Positions 20,603 to 29,772 of a DNA stretch of 33,516 bases are shown one piece after another. Below the pieces are notes generated by a model, which saw nothing but the letters and a program-made list of their open reading frames with translations, made no database searches and was not told the DNA's origin. Each line of letters begins with the position of its first letter. Position 1 is the first letter of the stretch. Origin of the DNA: a bacterium (GTDB lineage: Bacteria > Patescibacteriota > Microgenomatia > Daviesbacterales > UBA10151); assembly GCA_021790255.1 (NCBI GenBank), contig JAJYIE010000011.1:1-33516 (forward strand), written 5' to 3'. The translations under genes were made by a program, and so were the position numbers.

Positions 20603-21379
20603 TTAGCTTAAGGAGGAAACTTCCACCTTCACTGAAGGCCCCATTGTGGGGGCGATGAAGATACTTTTGATCCTGGAGCGGCCGATGGTGTTATAAAGCG
20701 CTTTGATGTTGGCGCTGATTTCTTCTGCGGACTGGTTGACTTTGCCCACTGCCAGATGGATGATCTGGCCGTTGGCCTCAGTTTTATATTCTGTCTTACC
20801 CTGCTGCAGCTCGGCTACGGTTTTGGTTAAATTATCAGTGATGGTGCCGCTTTTTGGGTTGGGCATAAGCCCCCGCGGGCCTAAGGTCTTAGCTGCCCGG
20901 GCAAGTTTGGGCATCCACTGCGGGGTAGTGACAACAACATCAAAATTGATTTTTCCCTTCTCAATCTCCCCGATGGTTTCTTCAGTACCCACGATATCTG
21001 CACTTGCTTCTTTTGCACCGCTGCCAAAAGCTAAAATGGTCAATTTTTTGCCGGCGGTGTAGGGGAGAGTAACCAGGCCGCGCAAACCTTTAGTTGTGGT
21101 GTTAATATGCACTTCCATAGTCGCAGGGAATTTGGTATAGGAAGCCTGTTGGGCTGTCTTCACAGCTTCCGTAAGCGGATAGTGCTTATTTCTTTCTACC
21201 TTTTCCCTGGCAGCCTGGTATTTTCGGCTGCGGACTTTTTTGGCTTTAACTGTGTCTTCTTTGGCGGCATTTTTTTTACCGGTTGCTGAAGCTTCTTTTG
21301 CCACGTGTTGTGCAGCCTGGACTTTTTCCGGCTTTACTTCCGTTGTTTCTTCAACTGTTTTAATTTTTGTTTTACCCAT
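20603..21379 (-). CDS. rplA: Ribosomal protein uL1 with N-terminal Lys-rich extension
   Basis: RNKHYPLTEAVKTAQ, LGPRGLMPNPKSGTITDNL, MGPSVKVE. Confidence 0.93.
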   Translation of the reverse strand: MGKTKIKTVEETTEVKPEKVQAAQHVAKEASATGKKNAAKEDTVKAKKVRSRKYQAAREKVERNKHYPLTEAVKTAQQASYTKFPATMEVHINTTTKGLRGLVTLPYTAGKKLTILAFGSGAKEASADIVGTEETIGEIEKGKINFDVVVTTPQWMPKLARAAKTLGPRGLMPNPKSGTITDNLTKTVAELQQGKTEYKTEANGQIIHLAVGKVNQSAEEISANIKALYNTIGRSRIKSIFIAPTMGPSVKVEVSSLS

Positions 21380-21807
21380 TATTTTGTCACCCTAACACCC
21401 ATCGAGCGGGCTGTACCTTCCACCACTTTCATGGCCGCTTCGACATTTTTAGTGTTCATGTCCGGTAATTTAGCCTCGGCGATCTGGCGGACCTGGGCCT
21501 GGCTGATGGTGCCTGCGGATTCCTTGCCGGCTTTGCCTGAACCTTTTTCAACCCCCAAAGCTTTTTTGATCATTTCCGCAACAGGCGGCTCCTTGGTTAT
21601 GAAAGAAAACGTCCTGTCCTCGAAAACCGTGATCACAACAGGCAGAATATTGCCTTTTCTGCTTTCCGTTTTCTCATTAAACGACTTAACAAAATCCATA
21701 ATCGGCAGGCCGTGCTGGCCCAAAGCAGGCCCCACAGGGGGAGCAGCCGTGGCCGCCCCGGCTGGAATATTTAATTTAATGTAAGTTTTTATTTTTTTTG
21801 CCGCCAT
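21379..21807 (-). CDS. rplK: Ribosomal protein uL11
   Basis: [35 protein letters not shown] and ARSMGVRV. Confidence 0.95.
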   Translation of the reverse strand: MAAKKIKTYIKLNIPAGAATAAPPVGPALGQHGLPIMDFVKSFNEKTESRKGNILPVVITVFEDRTFSFITKEPPVAEMIKKALGVEKGSGKAGKESAGTISQAQVRQIAEAKLPDMNTKNVEAAMKVVEGTARSMGVRVTK

Positions 21808-21859
21808 ATTTTTCTTTTTATATAATTCGAAGGCAGAAAAAGCAAGCTTTGCTTATTTT

Positions 21860-21985
21860 TTAGCTGCCATAGTTAATCTTTATCCAAGTAAGGCGCTCTG
21901 ATAAAACGACTTCCAAACAATGAACCCCATTTTTTGAAACAGACTTAACTGGTTTGGCTTGATTCATTTCAGTTTCTTTATTCAT
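21860..21985 (-). CDS. Candidate 41-aa small protein between nusG and rplK
   Basis: ATG starts 2 nt after the nusG stop; translation MNKETEMNQAKPVKSVSKNGVHCLEVVLSERLTWIKINYGS; below the ORF-track length cutoff. Confidence 0.4.
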   Translation of the reverse strand: MNKETEMNQAKPVKSVSKNGVHCLEVVLSERLTWIKINYGS

Positions 21986-21987
21986 AC

Positions 21988-22782
21988 TTAAAGTTTGGCA
22001 ACCTGTAAAAAGTCCAACTCAACCGGTGTTTCCCGGCCGAAGATGGACACCAGCACCCGCACTTTGCCTTTCTCCTTATCAACGTTATCCACTTTACCGA
22101 TAAACTCAGTAAACGGCCCATCCACAATTTTGACTGTATCGCCTTCAGAAAAGATCTGTTTATAAGTGGGCTGGCCGCCTTCTTCCATAAAGTTGACGAT
22201 TGATTTAACCTCCGATTCGGAAATTGGGGTAGGTTTATTGCCCATACCCACAAAAGAAGTCACGCCCTGGGTGGTTCTGACGGCCAGCCATGAATCATCA
22301 TCCAAAACCATCTTCACCAGGATATATCCCGGAAAGATCTTTTCTTTAATAGTTTCTTTCTTGCCGCTTCTGATCTCAATTTTTTGCTGAGTGGGTACCA
22401 GCACATCAACAATCTTATCATCCAGATGCTCCGATTCCACCCGCTGTTTTAAAGCTGTAGCTACCCGGTTTTCGTGGCCGGAGTAGGTATGAACGACGTA
22501 CCAGCTGGCTCCCGGAGTATTGTCGGTCAGGGCTTCCTCAATGGCTTTATCGACAGGCTCGGCTGCTTCTTCGTCTTTCGCTTCTTCCTCAGCACTGGTT
22601 TCCGGCTCTTCCAGTTTGGTTGCCTCTTCTGGAGCCTGCTCCGACTCGGTCGGAGTCTGGTCTTCCGTTAGTTGCTCCGGTTCGCTGACTTGTGCCGGAG
22701 TTTTTTCCCCGGCCACAGGTTGGTCAACCTCTTGCCCGGGCTTTGTGTCCTGATCTTTAATGTCGTCCTGTTGATCGCTCAT
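21988..22782 (-). CDS. nusG: Transcription antitermination factor NusG with acidic N-terminal extension
   Basis: SWYVVHTYSGHENRVATAL, FPGYILVKM, VRTTQGVTSFVG, FSEGDTVKIVDGPFTEFIGKV (KOW). Confidence 0.95.
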   Translation of the reverse strand: MSDQQDDIKDQDTKPGQEVDQPVAGEKTPAQVSEPEQLTEDQTPTESEQAPEEATKLEEPETSAEEEAKDEEAAEPVDKAIEEALTDNTPGASWYVVHTYSGHENRVATALKQRVESEHLDDKIVDVLVPTQQKIEIRSGKKETIKEKIFPGYILVKMVLDDDSWLAVRTTQGVTSFVGMGNKPTPISESEVKSIVNFMEEGGQPTYKQIFSEGDTVKIVDGPFTEFIGKVDNVDKEKGKVRVLVSIFGRETPVELDFLQVAKL

Positions 22783-22787
22783 GTGAT

Positions 22788-22973
22788 CTATTTATTCAGT
22801 ACTGCTGACAAAACCTGCGTTAAAATGTAATCTAATCCGCCCACAAAAAAACCTACTATAACAGTAACAATAATTACCACCATAGTAAGTTTGATAGTTT
22901 GTCTAGGTGTTGGCCAGACAACTTTAGATAATTCTAACTTAACTTCGGTCAAAAAGTCAATTGCTTTGCTCAT
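22788..22973 (-). CDS. secE: Preprotein translocase subunit SecE
   Basis: 61 aa; FLTEVKLELSKVVWPTPRQTIKLTMVVIIVTVIVGFFVGGLDYIL, located upstream of nusG. Confidence 0.93.
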   Translation of the reverse strand: MSKAIDFLTEVKLELSKVVWPTPRQTIKLTMVVIIVTVIVGFFVGGLDYILTQVLSAVLNK

Positions 22974-23034
22974 GGCTTAATAATCCTACCATAATCGGGA
23001 TCAAAACTGAAGTGATATAATCCTGGTAAGGATT

Positions 23035-23067
23035 AGCGTATAGTTATCTATTCCTCAACTATACGCT
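23035..23067. repeat. Perfect 11-bp inverted repeat (hairpin)
   Basis: AGCGTATAGTT - 11 nt - AACTATACGCT. Confidence 0.75.
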
Positions 23068-23075
23068 ATTTTGGT

Positions 23076-23486
23076 ATGCACAAACACTTAGCAATCATGC
23101 ATAAGGCTGCTGCTGAAGCTATTCTCTCGGGTAAGAAGACTATTGAGACCCGTTTTAGCAGGCACAAAATTGCCCCTTTCGGGCAGGTCTGTGCGGGCGA
23201 TGTAGTCTATATGAAGCTCCCCGGAGAAGAGGTGATCGGGCAATTCCGGGTTAAAAAAGTGTTCTTTTATGATGGTTTGGAACAAACTGATGTCAGGGAG
23301 ATTTTTGAGAAGTTTGGTGGGAAAATTTCAATGGGAGATAAAAATGAAGACAGGAGATACTTACAGAGTAAATTGGACAGCAGATTCGGGACACTGATTT
23401 TTATTGCCGATTCGGAAAGGTTTATCACTTCACCCATTAAGCTTCAGAAGCATGACCAAAGAGGTTGGATACTGCTGGGTCACTAA
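23076..23486 (+). CDS. ASCH-domain (PUA-like) protein
   Basis: AEAILSGKKTIETRFSRHKIAPFGQVCAGDVVYMKLPGEEVIGQFRVKKV. Confidence 0.75.
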   Translation: MHKHLAIMHKAAAEAILSGKKTIETRFSRHKIAPFGQVCAGDVVYMKLPGEEVIGQFRVKKVFFYDGLEQTDVREIFEKFGGKISMGDKNEDRRYLQSKLDSRFGTLIFIADSERFITSPIKLQKHDQRGWILLGH

Positions 23487-23488
23487 CC

Positions 23489-25825
23489 CTATTGTGCTGC
23501 TTTGACCTGAGACTCGTTGGGAAGATACGCGGAAAAAGGATCGGTATAAGCGGTGATAATTTTTTGCTGGCCGTTTTGGTCAGTTTGCGGGACATTTTTA
23601 TACCCCAGGATGGTTTTGGGCACCTGCCCGGAAATTGCCAGATCTTTGTGCCCGTCAACTGTCGCTTCAATAATACCCGGGGGGCGGCTGAAGGCCGTAT
23701 CAGGCTGACCAGCTAGTAAATTGGTGATAATATCGTGCCAGATGGGAGCAGCCCCGGTAATGCCAGAGGTCAAAGCCGGATCCATTGGGGAGTAATCATT
23801 ATTGCCCACCCAAACGCCGACAACATACTCTGGCGTGTATCCGAAGGTCCAGTTGTCCCTTTTATCATCAGATGTGCCGGTTTTAACAGCCACGGTATGG
23901 CCGGGAATATAAAGCAGCGAGTGGGGGCCGAAAGCCGGAGCGCGGGCGCTGTCATCGGAAAGGACATTGGACAGAAGATATGCCACTTCGAGGGTTAAAA
24001 TTTGCTGGCCGCCATCGTGAGTATGATCTTCCAGGACATTATCATAAGGATCGGTGACTTTGAGAATTGCCTGCGGCTGGTGTTTCACTCCGGCATCGGC
24101 CACTGTGCCGTACACACTCATCATGTCAATCAGCCGGACGGCACCCCCACCCAAAGTTAAGGATAGGCCGTAATTTCCATTGGGATCCCAGGTATTGATG
24201 CCCATTTCCCGGGCAGTCTGCATCATTGCCGGCACTCCAACCGTAGCCAGCATTTTCACTGCCGGGATGTTGTAAGATGATCCGAAGGCAGTACGGATGG
24301 TCACCGGACCGTGAAATTGACCGTCATAATTGACTGGTGCGTAACTCTGTCCCCAGGCATTAGGAAAGTTTGTCGGGGTATCCAGCAAAACATTACCCGG
24401 GCTAAACCCTTGCTTGAAAGCTGTGGCATAAGTGACCACTTTAATTGATGAGCCGGGTTGGCGCAGGGCCAGGGCGGCATTGTAATTTCCCTGCGGCCCC
24501 CAGTAATTTTTGCTGCCGACCATAGCCATAATCTGGCCGGTTTGGGTATCAGTGACCATGGCTGCGCCATTGCCCACATTTAGGGAAGAAAGCTGGTCGA
24601 GTTGGTTCTGCACCACGCCCTCCGCCATCTTTTGGATATTTAAATCAAGAGTGGTATAAACTTTCAAGCCTCCCTGTGAGACAACCCGGTCACCGTACTC
24701 CGCAGCCAGAAGCGAGCGGACATACATGACAAAATGGGGAGCCTTGATATCGATGGTAGGAGGGCGGAAGTCCAATTTTTGGGCGTATGCTTTATCAGCC
24801 TGAGCCTTCGTCAGATACTCATCTTCTACCATTTGCTGAAGCACCTGTTTTTGCCTCTGTTTGCCCTGTTCCGGGTGGATACCGTAGGGGGAGTATTGGG
24901 TAGGCGAGGCAGGTAAACCGGCCAGATAAGCAGATTCAGCCAGGGTAAGCTCAGAAGCTTTTTTGCCAAAATACATCTCCGAGGCTGCTTCAACACCCCA
25001 GGCAGGCCCGCCGTATGGAGCTTCATTGAAATACATTTGCAGAATTTCATCTTTGGAGTAAATCCTCTCCGCCCAAAAAGCTAAAATAGCTTCCTTGATT
25101 TTGCGGGACCAGGTCTGATCAGGAGTAAGCATGGTATTTTTAATCAGCTGCTGGGTGATGGTTGAGCCGCCTTCCAGTTTCTGGCCGGCCAAATCAGCTT
25201 TAGCTGCCCGGATAATTCCCCAAATATCCACCCCCGGGTGGCTGAAGAAATGTTTATCTTCAATAGCGATAGTGGCATTAATCAGGCCAGAGGGTAGGTC
25301 ATCCAGCTTAACCAGCTTCCGGTTTTGCCCTTCATAAATTTGATAAAGCAGCTTGCCGTTGCGGTCATAAATTTCCGTCGTGAGGGGTGGTGTGTTGGTA
25401 GTCAGCTGGCGGGGAGAGGGCAGTGTGGTGGTTAGTTTGATGATCAGCACGGAGTAAAGGATAAAAATGACGCCGATGATGACCAAAAGAAGACGCAAAC
25501 GTGCAGGGCGGGGAACCAGGTGGCGAAAGAGCCGGGTCAGTCGACGCATTTGCCAGATAATCCAGAGCGTAGTCCGGGGCCGTCCTCTTTTGCGGCGCGG
25601 CAGGTGAAACTTGTGCGGAGCCGATAGACTGGGGCGTTTTTTGACCAGGCGGATGAATAAGTTCAGGCCTTTCTGTGGAAGACGGCCGATTTGTAAAATT
25701 ATGAAAAGCAGTAAAAAGAGGAAAGTTTTTAATGGTATGGAAAGTGCTTTTGGCCCAAACCGAATATGTTTGTACATTTTTGAAGTCTTGCTATTTTTGG
25801 CAGGTGAGCGGGACAGTTTTTTCAT
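23489..25825 (-). CDS. Class A penicillin-binding protein (transglycosylase/transpeptidase, PBP1A-like)
   Basis: ATIAIEDKHFFSHPGVDIWGIIRA, EGGSTITQQLIKNT, PGSSIKV, SSYN, VKTGTSDDKRDNW. Confidence 0.95.
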   Translation of the reverse strand: MKKLSRSPAKNSKTSKMYKHIRFGPKALSIPLKTFLFLLLFIILQIGRLPQKGLNLFIRLVKKRPSLSAPHKFHLPRRKRGRPRTTLWIIWQMRRLTRLFRHLVPRPARLRLLLVIIGVIFILYSVLIIKLTTTLPSPRQLTTNTPPLTTEIYDRNGKLLYQIYEGQNRKLVKLDDLPSGLINATIAIEDKHFFSHPGVDIWGIIRAAKADLAGQKLEGGSTITQQLIKNTMLTPDQTWSRKIKEAILAFWAERIYSKDEILQMYFNEAPYGGPAWGVEAASEMYFGKKASELTLAESAYLAGLPASPTQYSPYGIHPEQGKQRQKQVLQQMVEDEYLTKAQADKAYAQKLDFRPPTIDIKAPHFVMYVRSLLAAEYGDRVVSQGGLKVYTTLDLNIQKMAEGVVQNQLDQLSSLNVGNGAAMVTDTQTGQIMAMVGSKNYWGPQGNYNAALALRQPGSSIKVVTYATAFKQGFSPGNVLLDTPTNFPNAWGQSYAPVNYDGQFHGPVTIRTAFGSSYNIPAVKMLATVGVPAMMQTAREMGINTWDPNGNYGLSLTLGGGAVRLIDMMSVYGTVADAGVKHQPQAILKVTDPYDNVLEDHTHDGGQQILTLEVAYLLSNVLSDDSARAPAFGPHSLLYIPGHTVAVKTGTSDDKRDNWTFGYTPEYVVGVWVGNNDYSPMDPALTSGITGAAPIWHDIITNLLAGQPDTAFSRPPGIIEATVDGHKDLAISGQVPKTILGYKNVPQTDQNGQQKIITAYTDPFSAYLPNESQVKAAQ

Positions 25826-26036
25826 GGTTAAAAGCTAGGGGAAAATAGTGTTGTTTTAGATCATCGGCATCTCCTTTTCTCTATTTTCATCAGCCTGAAT
25901 TTGTCAGGCGTGATTTGTGCCTATTTGAGGGGGGGTTCTAAGCACATTGTACTCTAAAAAAGTTACAAGAAAAGTCTAACTAAATAGCACAAACACTAGC
26001 AAAATATGTCAATCGGATGATTTTTGGAAACTGGTT

Positions 26037-27074
26037 TTAGCGGAAAATACCTTCGGCATACTGCCAATACTGTGGATGGCCTTGTTCCTTCATCCAGTCC
26101 CACCATTCCGCGCCCCACAGGTAAATTTCATCGAACCCCACCTGGCGGGCAAATTCAACATTCTTTTTCATCTGCTCCGGTGACAGCCGCCGGATTTGTT
26201 CGGGTATGGGGATGGTAGTGATAGGTTGGGTAGCCCAGGGTTCAGCCTGCAGTTCAGAGATAATAATTTTTTGGTTTGTATGGGCAAACAATTTTCTTGT
26301 CACGTCGGATTTAATGCGGTAGAACCATGGCTGAAGAGGATAAGGCAGTTCGCCGAAATGAGGGTCATAAACCGTCCGGTAAAGGGTGGTGCCAAAATAA
26401 TCAGACAGCCTCATGGTTACGTTCCATAAACTCAGTTCACCGGAATCGGTTAAAATAATTGGTTTGTCGGTTAAACTGTGCACCAGCCCGACTTCCTGCT
26501 TTAAAAATCTTTCATCGGAGGGCGGGCAGATTCCGAAAGGGAAAAGGGGCTCATTTTCTACCTGAAAAGCGTAAATGGCAGGCTGGTTGCGGTAGCGGGT
26601 AACCACAGTTCGGATCATCGGCAGCTCTTCCTTTTCCCGGACGGATTGGTCCGAATGGTCCAGCCACTGTGGTGCCCGGCATTCCGGCCAGCGGGGCAGC
26701 TTGTAGCCGACTGTAAGCAGCACCTTGGCCTGGTGGCGGCCGGCCTCACCTACATAATAATCAAGGTCGTTGAAATCATAAGCTCCCGGCTGTGGCTCGA
26801 TTTCATTCCAGTATGCATTAAGGCGGATCAGTTTAACATCCAGTTGGCTAAGAATATCCTCGTAAGTTTGGTGTGGATCAAGGCCCAATTCGGCAGCATA
26901 ATCAGGCGAGTAAGACACCCCAAGCTGAGCCGGCTGGTTGAGGTAAATCCGGTCCAATACCCGGTTGTACCGGAAAAAAATAGCCACCGCCACAATTGCC
27001 CCGCCCAGAAGAATTATCTGGATATGCTGGTGGTGAATGTCAGCCTGTTGCCTGATATGATGACGGATGCTCAT
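26037..27074 (-). CDS. Membrane-anchored glycoside hydrolase (TIM-barrel, beta-galactosidase/cellulase-like)
   Basis: N-terminal TM; VKLIRLNAYWNEIEPQPGAYDFNDLDYYV, FQVENEPLF (acid/base), IIISELQAEPW (nucleophile candidate). Confidence 0.75.
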   Translation of the reverse strand: MSIRHHIRQQADIHHQHIQIILLGGAIVAVAIFFRYNRVLDRIYLNQPAQLGVSYSPDYAAELGLDPHQTYEDILSQLDVKLIRLNAYWNEIEPQPGAYDFNDLDYYVGEAGRHQAKVLLTVGYKLPRWPECRAPQWLDHSDQSVREKEELPMIRTVVTRYRNQPAIYAFQVENEPLFPFGICPPSDERFLKQEVGLVHSLTDKPIILTDSGELSLWNVTMRLSDYFGTTLYRTVYDPHFGELPYPLQPWFYRIKSDVTRKLFAHTNQKIIISELQAEPWATQPITTIPIPEQIRRLSPEQMKKNVEFARQVGFDEIYLWGAEWWDWMKEQGHPQYWQYAEGIFR

Positions 27075-28000
27075 TTGGTTAGCAAAAATAACCCCAGACT
27101 AATGATAAGAGCCCCGGCAGTTTTTAAAGCAATGACGTTTTTGGTGAGTGTTTCGTCCAAAAGTCCGGGCCTTTTTTTCGCCAAAGCCAGGGCAACCGTA
27201 ATAATGACAATATATTGGACGCCGAAAAGCGAGTTGACCAGGGCGGGATTGGCTAAAGAGATGGCGAAGGAGATTAAGAGGCCCTGGACAGCGCCCATGG
27301 TTTGGCCGGAAAACAATAATATTGCTGAGGTTTTAGTGCTGACTTCCCGGTCTTTTTTCCGGGAAGCGAAAATGTTTTGTCTAAGAGAAGGCCAAAGCAG
27401 GAAAGTTAAAACAAAAAGCCCGCTGGAAACCCGCGCCGCCACCAGACCGCTTATAAAATCCATGCCTTTATAAGCTTCCGCCAGCAGGACATACGAAACG
27501 GCGAATAACAATCCCGATAAAATCATCCAGTTGAAACGGTCATCAAAACGCAGTTTGCTGAACCAAATGTTGGCCGTCAGAATAGCTGATCCTGAAAGCA
27601 GGACGAAAAAACCAGTATACTGGTCGGGTGTCAGAAGCTGATGAAAGAGGAAACTGCCAATGATTAGGGCAAAGAAGGGATTGAGCATGCCGACAATGGG
27701 GCCGACTACTGAAGCCTCGTTTTTTTGCAGGCTGGTGTACATGGCCTGCAAGGCCAAAGCGGCGGCGATGCCGGAAAAGACGGCCATAACCATTTCTCTT
27801 GGAGCGCCGAAATTTTTTGCCCAAGGCAAAAGTAATAAAGCCGCCAGCTGCAAAACATTGACATAAAAAGTGTAGACAATAGGTTTGGGCAAACTGTGTT
27901 TGATAAGGATTTTATCAATAGTGATTGAGCCGGCGTTTAAGGTATAAGCCAGAACAGAAATCGGTAAAAATAAATTATGGATGGCCGAAAGGGCGCTCAT
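27071..28000 (-). CDS. EamA/DMT-family transporter
   Basis: About 10 TM segments in two halves; 4-nt overlaps with both neighbouring genes. Confidence 0.78.
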   Translation of the reverse strand: MSALSAIHNLFLPISVLAYTLNAGSITIDKILIKHSLPKPIVYTFYVNVLQLAALLLLPWAKNFGAPREMVMAVFSGIAAALALQAMYTSLQKNEASVVGPIVGMLNPFFALIIGSFLFHQLLTPDQYTGFFVLLSGSAILTANIWFSKLRFDDRFNWMILSGLLFAVSYVLLAEAYKGMDFISGLVAARVSSGLFVLTFLLWPSLRQNIFASRKKDREVSTKTSAILLFSGQTMGAVQGLLISFAISLANPALVNSLFGVQYIVIITVALALAKKRPGLLDETLTKNVIALKTAGALIISLGLFLLTK

Positions 28001-29295
28001 TTGATTTCTCCCAGTCCTGGAATGTCGATAACCTCATCAGCATGGATGCGGTGACCTAAGAATTTCATCAGCTCGTGGCGGATGCCGTTATATTTGATGA
28101 TATCGGTGTAAACTAAAGCTGACGGTTTGACCTTCCGCTCCTGGGTTTGCCGGTTGACTGCTATCAGGCCAAACTCTGGTTCAAAGCCTTTTTCCCACTC
28201 CAAATTATCTAAAAGCGACCAGTAGAAAAAGCCGCGCACATCCACACCGGCCCGGATAGCCTGGTGGACTTCCACCAGATATTGCATCAAAAAGCGTATG
28301 CGCCTGTCGTCGTTGGTGGTAGCTATGCCACATTCCGTAATATAAATGGGAAGGTGATCGGATAAATCCATGAGAATTTTAAAAATTCCCGGCGGATAAA
28401 TTTCAAAACCCATGTCGGAAACGTCTTTAGAAAATGCTGTGACATCGACCAGTTTAGGCAGCAGGCCGTTCTTACATTCCATGCGGTGATGGAAATAATA
28501 ATTGACCCCCAAAAAATCATGGTAGCCGCGGGTTAGGAAATGGAAAAGGTGGTTAGCAAAGATGTCGGAAAAGACGACGCCGAGTTGTTCAATCGGTGAG
28601 TGCATATGGAAGGCTTCGTAAGTTTGGACGTTTTGAGCGATGCCGACTTTGGCGCCGGGGATAAATTTATGGATGGTTTTGTAGGCTTTTTTATGGGCAC
28701 GGGTTAAATTCCAGTTAGCCTTCAGGACAGCCAAGCTGCTCTTTTTTTGTGGCGGCCAGCTGCCTTCAATATAATCCATATACACCAAAATTTCCGGCTC
28801 ATTGATGGTTACCCAAAGGTCAACTTGGTCTTTAATCTCCGACACAACGGTTTTGACATACCGCTCAAAATAGGCCGGAGCCCGGAAATTTTCCCAGCCG
28901 CCTTTTTTGGCGATCCACAATGGGAGAGAGAAATGGTTGAGAGTTAACATGATTTTAATATCGCGCTTTTTTAAAGCCTCAAGGACTTGTTTGTAATGCT
29001 CAATGGCTGAATAATCAAATTTGCCTTCTTCCGGCTCGATGCGCGCCCATTCAATACTTAAGCGGTGGGCATTATGATTTAAAGACTTGAGAAGGTCAAA
29101 GTCTTCCTCGAAGCGGTTATATTCATCGCAGGCTACCCCGGAGCGTTTTTCTTCCGGCTGGTGTTTTTGTTCCCACTCCCACCAATCGGAGTGGATATTG
29201 TTTCCCTCAACCTGGTGGGCGGAAGTAGCGGCACCCCAGAGGAATTCATCCGGAAAATTTAAAGTAGCGTGATCATGTTTGACGGGAAAAGACAT
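27997..29295 (-). CDS. GH1-family beta-glucosidase-like glycoside hydrolase
   Basis: FPDEFLWGAATSAHQVEGN, WVTINEPEI (acid/base), IYITECGIAT (nucleophile), GFFYWSLLDNLEWEKGF. Confidence 0.93.
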   Translation of the reverse strand: MSFPVKHDHATLNFPDEFLWGAATSAHQVEGNNIHSDWWEWEQKHQPEEKRSGVACDEYNRFEEDFDLLKSLNHNAHRLSIEWARIEPEEGKFDYSAIEHYKQVLEALKKRDIKIMLTLNHFSLPLWIAKKGGWENFRAPAYFERYVKTVVSEIKDQVDLWVTINEPEILVYMDYIEGSWPPQKKSSLAVLKANWNLTRAHKKAYKTIHKFIPGAKVGIAQNVQTYEAFHMHSPIEQLGVVFSDIFANHLFHFLTRGYHDFLGVNYYFHHRMECKNGLLPKLVDVTAFSKDVSDMGFEIYPPGIFKILMDLSDHLPIYITECGIATTNDDRRIRFLMQYLVEVHQAIRAGVDVRGFFYWSLLDNLEWEKGFEPEFGLIAVNRQTQERKVKPSALVYTDIIKYNGIRHELMKFLGHRIHADEVIDIPGLGEIK

Positions 29296-29332
29296 TCCGT
29301 CTTTAGCATATCACACTGTTATTTTTCGTGAG

Positions 29333-29363
29333 AATACCTCGTAGCTTTGCTGCGGAGTAGTTT
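29333..29363. repeat. REP-like imperfect palindrome
   Basis: aatacCTCGTAGCtttGCTGCGGAGtagtttatt: CTC-GTAGC pairs with GCTGC-(G)-GAG. Confidence 0.4.
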
Positions 29364-29382
29364 ATTGCACTTTGGAGCTGAG

Positions 29383-29772
29383 TCAGGCGGAAGTATATTT
29401 GTCGACAATTTTTACCAGGTCGTTGATATCAAAAGGTTTGGCCAGGAAATCGTCAGCACCCATCTTTCTGGCAATAGCTTCGCCCTCCGAAAGGGCGGAA
29501 ACAACAACAACCGGGATATTCCGCATTGATTTATTGGCCCGCAGCTTTTTGATAATCTCCGACCCGTCCATGCCGGTCATCCACAAATCCAACAGGATAA
29601 TATGAGGCCGGTTCTTCCGGATGGCGGGCAGTACTCCGGTGCCGTGGTTATGAACTATTACCTGATAATAGTGGTCTTCTAAAATGATTTTAATGACTTC
29701 AGAAATACCTAAGTCATCTTCAACTACCAGCACTTTTTTACTGTTCGACTTGGGTCGAGAGGTACCTTTCAT
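29383..29772 (-). CDS. Stand-alone response regulator receiver protein
   Basis: KVLVVEDDLGISEVIKIIL, IILLDLWMTGMDG, VVVVSAL, FLAKPFD; no output domain. Confidence 0.9.
   Translation of the reverse strand: MKGTSRPKSNSKKVLVVEDDLGISEVIKIILEDHYYQVIVHNHGTGVLPAIRKNRPHIILLDLWMTGMDGSEIIKKLRANKSMRNIPVVVVSALSEGEAIARKMGADDFLAKPFDINDLVKIVDKYTSA

Noticed and set aside
21840-21854. Hairpin AAGCAA-GCT-TTGCTT as a strong terminator between nusG and rplK
   Set aside because: Only a 6-bp AT-rich stem and a termination event inside this operon is unlikely; at most a weak attenuator.
26646-27473. 275-aa plus-strand ORF antisense to the GH and EamA genes
   Set aside because: Both minus-strand genes are strongly supported; this frame shows no domain motifs.
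28315-28345. GH1 nucleophile motif TECG instead of TENG as loss of activity
   Set aside because: The catalytic Glu is retained; Asn to Cys after it is not sufficient evidence for inactivation.
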